From Euwallacea fornicatus (taxonomy: Eukaryota > Arthropoda > Insecta > Coleoptera > Curculionidae), in NCBI RefSeq assembly GCF_040115645.1, contig NC_089555.1, positions 1,054,001 to 1,118,000 on the forward strand: DNA of 64,000 nucleotides, given 5' to 3'. Positions 62,001-64,000 of the stretch are shown piece by piece. Position numbers and translations under genes: made by a program. The notes beneath the pieces were generated by a model. It made no database searches and was not told the origin of the DNA. It worked only from the letters and a program-made list of their open reading frames with translations. Position 1 is the first letter of the stretch, and every line of letters begins with the position of its first letter.

Positions 62001-63434
62001 GAAACTGACGACTTTTACGGTAAAATGTTATTTAAAGAAGCTCTGAGAACGGGCTTTTTCGAGCTTCAAGCAACCAGGGACAAATACCGTGAGCTATGTT
62101 TGCTGGATGGCATGCATGTAGACCTAGTTTTGAGGTAGAAAGATTTGTTTCTAATTACATTTCGTTCAAGAAAGTTTTCGTAGGTTTATCGAAGTACAGG
62201 CGCTCCTTTTATCCCCAATTTGTCCGCATGTTTGCGAAAAAGTGTGGGAGATGCTGGGAAATGTGAGTTGTTTTTTACGTTTTAACAATTAAAGAAATCA
62301 TTTTATCGATAGACATCCAGCATAGTGAAAGCTGCGTGGCCAGCAATAGGTGCAATCAATGAAATTGACATAAAGGCTTCGGAATACCTTATGGAAGCGG
62401 CTCATTCCTTCAGAGTACATTTGAAAACTTATTTGCAAGGTTAAGTTCGTATAATGATTGAACCTAGAAATATGTTTAATTATTCTGTGTATAGGAGTAA
62501 AATCGAAGCAAAATCCTAACCCTCTCCCTGTGAAAAAACCAAACGTATGCACCATATGGGTGGCAAAGTCTTTTCCTCTTTGGCAGAGCTGCATTTTAAC
62601 AGTGCTGAAAACACATTTTGTGGTATCTTTTTCCCAATTATAAAATTAGTAACAGCCCGCACAATTGAAAATTTTCAGAAAAATGGCAACCTTCCAGACA
62701 ATAAAACATTATCGACCGAGCTTGCAAAAAAAGATGAACTGAAGAAATACATGAAGAGAGTAATGCCTTTTGTTCAAACTACAAGAGAAAAGGTCAATCA
62801 GTTCGGTCTCAAAACTTTCGCACTTACTTTGGAATTCGATGAGGCCGAAATTTTGCGCAACAACAATGTTTATTTGGCCAATACGCTTGATGTAAGCTAA
62901 TTAAGTTGTCTTTATTTAGATGCATCTCTTTTGCTTTTACAGGTAGAGGAAGTGATAATTAAATTCACAGATGACCCGAACGCTAATGATAAAATGCGAG
63001 AATGCTGCCCAGGCTCCCCTTTTGTGCTTTTCTCAAACAAACCTGGAGTGAAACTCGAGCTTGTCAATCCCATACCATCATCCGGCCTTTTTTCTAAGTA
63101 TATTGTAATTAGCGACGGGGATACGCACAGGAAAGTTGCAGAAAAACTGGCGAAACATTTCAAGCAAATAAAAAGTATTTTTTCTTGTCCTCAATTGTTT
63201 ACATTTCATAATGACAACATTTCAGAACCTGAATTAGTGGAGCTTTATCGTTTCCAAGATCCAATAATAGGCCCAGTTACACTGCCGACTTTCGGAGACC
63301 CCTTGAAAGGGAAAGAGCGTATTTCCCCTGATGCAGTGTTCAGAGTAGACTTGGAGAAAGGTAATGTTCATATTGAAAACGGCACCAAGGCCATCGAGGT
63401 TGGGAAGCAAATCATTTACTTGCTTAAGCCTTAA
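59031..63434 (+). CDS. LeuRS: Leucyl-tRNA synthetase, cytosolic (complete)
   Basis: Charges tRNA-Leu in the cytosol; the gene corresponds to human LARS1. Coding exons 59031-59033, 59116-59333, 59387-59747, 59801-60045, 60098-60323, 60380-60544, 60597-60791, 60845-61252, 61310-61698, 61751-61885, 61937-62134, 62184-62262, 62313-62439, 62495-62622, 62679-62891 and 62943-63434. All joins are in phase, giving 1193 residues (human about 1176). Seen: ERKGTFKVEYLQKIE start, HIGH-type motif HLGH at 59-62, CP1 editing domain with TLRPETMYGQTN, and catalytic core [20 protein letters not shown]. The class I signature reads KMSKN (713-717) instead of KMSKS. The eukaryote-specific C-terminal domains are present. 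The first coding exon contains only the ATG. Exon 14's donor (62623) and exon 5's acceptor were chosen for homology and phase. It converges on MSH2. Confidence 0.97.
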
Positions 63435-63451
63435 TGTTCATGTTTCTCGTA

Positions 63452-63457
63452 TTTATT
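63452..63457 (-). terminator. Poly(A) signal of MSH2
   Basis: AATAAA on the minus strand, 47 bp after the MSH2 stop codon. Cleavage some 10-30 bp later would fall at or just inside the end of the leucyl-tRNA synthetase coding region. Confidence 0.55.
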
Positions 63458-63488
63458 TAATTTAATTGTGCATTAGCACCTGTGTTAA

Positions 63489-63494
63489 AATAAA
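63489..63494 (+). terminator. Poly(A) signal of leucyl-tRNA synthetase
   Basis: AATAAA on the plus strand, 55 bp after the stop. Cleavage 10-30 bp later would fall in the last codons of MSH2, so the two convergent transcripts should overlap at their 3' ends. Confidence 0.55.
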
Positions 63495-63503
63495 ACTTAA
63501 AAT

Positions 63504-64000
63504 TCATTTCGATAACATCCCTTTAACAAACAAATTATCTTGACTGCGCATTTCTGACCTAATGCGACTTAAAGAATGCTCCAAAGCATTTGCCTCCTGT
63601 CCTTCAAAAATTTCTTTCAGCGTTCTCAGTGCCATTCTTACGTGCTCATCTCCTTTTTCTATTATAGCTTTCTTCTCCTCAGCTTCCAGTTCCTCCATAA
63701 ACTTCATCCCCTCCTGATGTTCCAACTCTTTTAAATTGTCCGAGGCCCAATCCAACACTTCAATCGGAAATTCTGCAATTTTCGCACAGTGTATCCCGTA
63801 GCTTTTGTCACACTCTCCAGGTTTCACTTTATAGAGTGGCATTATTGAGTCGTTCGAACACATAGCTGATACATGCAAATTCCCAACTGAGGGACTACTA
63901 TCGACAAGTTTGGTTATTTTATGGAAATGAGTGGCAAATAACGAAAAACTTTTCACGTCTGTGGCTAAATGTTCTGCTATGGCCCACGCAATGCCGCATC
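63504..64000 (-). CDS. MSH2: DNA mismatch repair protein MSH2, C-terminal part (rest outside window)
   Basis: MSH2 pairs with MSH6 (or MSH3) to recognise mismatches and small loops, using paired ATPase domains. The visible frame is open from the window edge to a TGA at 63504-63506, about 165 residues without an intron. Seen: the end of the ABC-type ATPase domain (AWAIAEHLAT, then the switch motif FATHFHKIT) and the conserved NLHVSA, LYKVKPGECDKSYGIHCA and FPIEVLDWA blocks. A charged helical C-terminal segment (ELEAEEKKAIIEKGDEHVR) follows, matching the family's helix-turn-helix partner-binding region. VKPG.CD.S.GIH is typical of MSH2 rather than MSH6 or MSH3. The stop lies 69 bp from that of the convergent leucyl-tRNA synthetase. 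Confidence 0.93.
   Translation of the reverse strand, partial: CGIAWAIAEHLATDVKSFSLFATHFHKITKLVDSSPSVGNLHVSAMCSNDSIMPLYKVKPGECDKSYGIHCAKIAEFPIEVLDWASDNLKELEHQEGMKFMEELEAEEKKAIIEKGDEHVRMALRTLKEIFEGQEANALEHSLSRIRSEMRSQDNLFVKGMLSK

Overview
The window is nuclear DNA of an insect, most likely a beetle. It is AT-rich, its genes are split by many short (about 50 bp) GT-AG introns, and long stretches between genes are filled with mariner-type transposon debris. The protein-coding content is typically insect: a laccase-type multicopper oxidase, a ZAD zinc-finger protein, a gut-type aminopeptidase N and a short neuropeptide F (sNPF) precursor carrying a single ...SPQLRLRF-G-KR peptide. One sNPF copy per precursor is what I recall for beetles, whereas flies have several. 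Species cannot be named from sequence alone.

Layout. 1-3032 (+): last 12 coding exons of V-ATPase subunit a, 5' end outside the window. 8593-12757 (+): complete 15-exon aminopeptidase N. 13402-16734 (-): complete 7-exon ZAD/C2H2 zinc-finger gene, convergent with the aminopeptidase. 18555-18890 (+): orphan first coding exon of an unrecognised protein. 19.5-38 kb: a repeat-rich stretch holding three fold-back (long inverted repeat) elements, an inactivated mariner element 3.5 kb across with a MITE and two solo LTRs nested in or beside it, a dead Tc1 copy and a mariner relic. Two small tandem C2H2 genes (33.7-35.3 kb, +) sit inside this stretch. 39.2-40.3 kb (-): sNPF, found as a signal-peptide exon plus a peptide exon. 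47850-55249 (-): complete 12-exon multicopper oxidase, two introns of which carry transposons and one of which carries a tandem duplication of its own 3' splice site. 59031-63434 (+): complete 16-exon cytosolic leucyl-tRNA synthetase. 63504-64000 (-): 3' end of MSH2, convergent with it at 69 bp.

The genes do not form a pathway. They are independent housekeeping genes (proton pump, tRNA charging, mismatch repair), secreted or surface enzymes (aminopeptidase, multicopper oxidase), a neuropeptide and transcription factors. All gene models were assembled by hand from reading frames and splice-site phase. Each complete model gives an uninterrupted frame with every intron phase consistent. I found no tRNA, rRNA, CRISPR or prokaryotic feature and no convincing unknown biological system. 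The most unusual items are the duplicated splice acceptor in the multicopper oxidase, the family of long-armed fold-back elements, the nested transposon stack at 26.4-30 kb and the unidentified exon at 18.5 kb.
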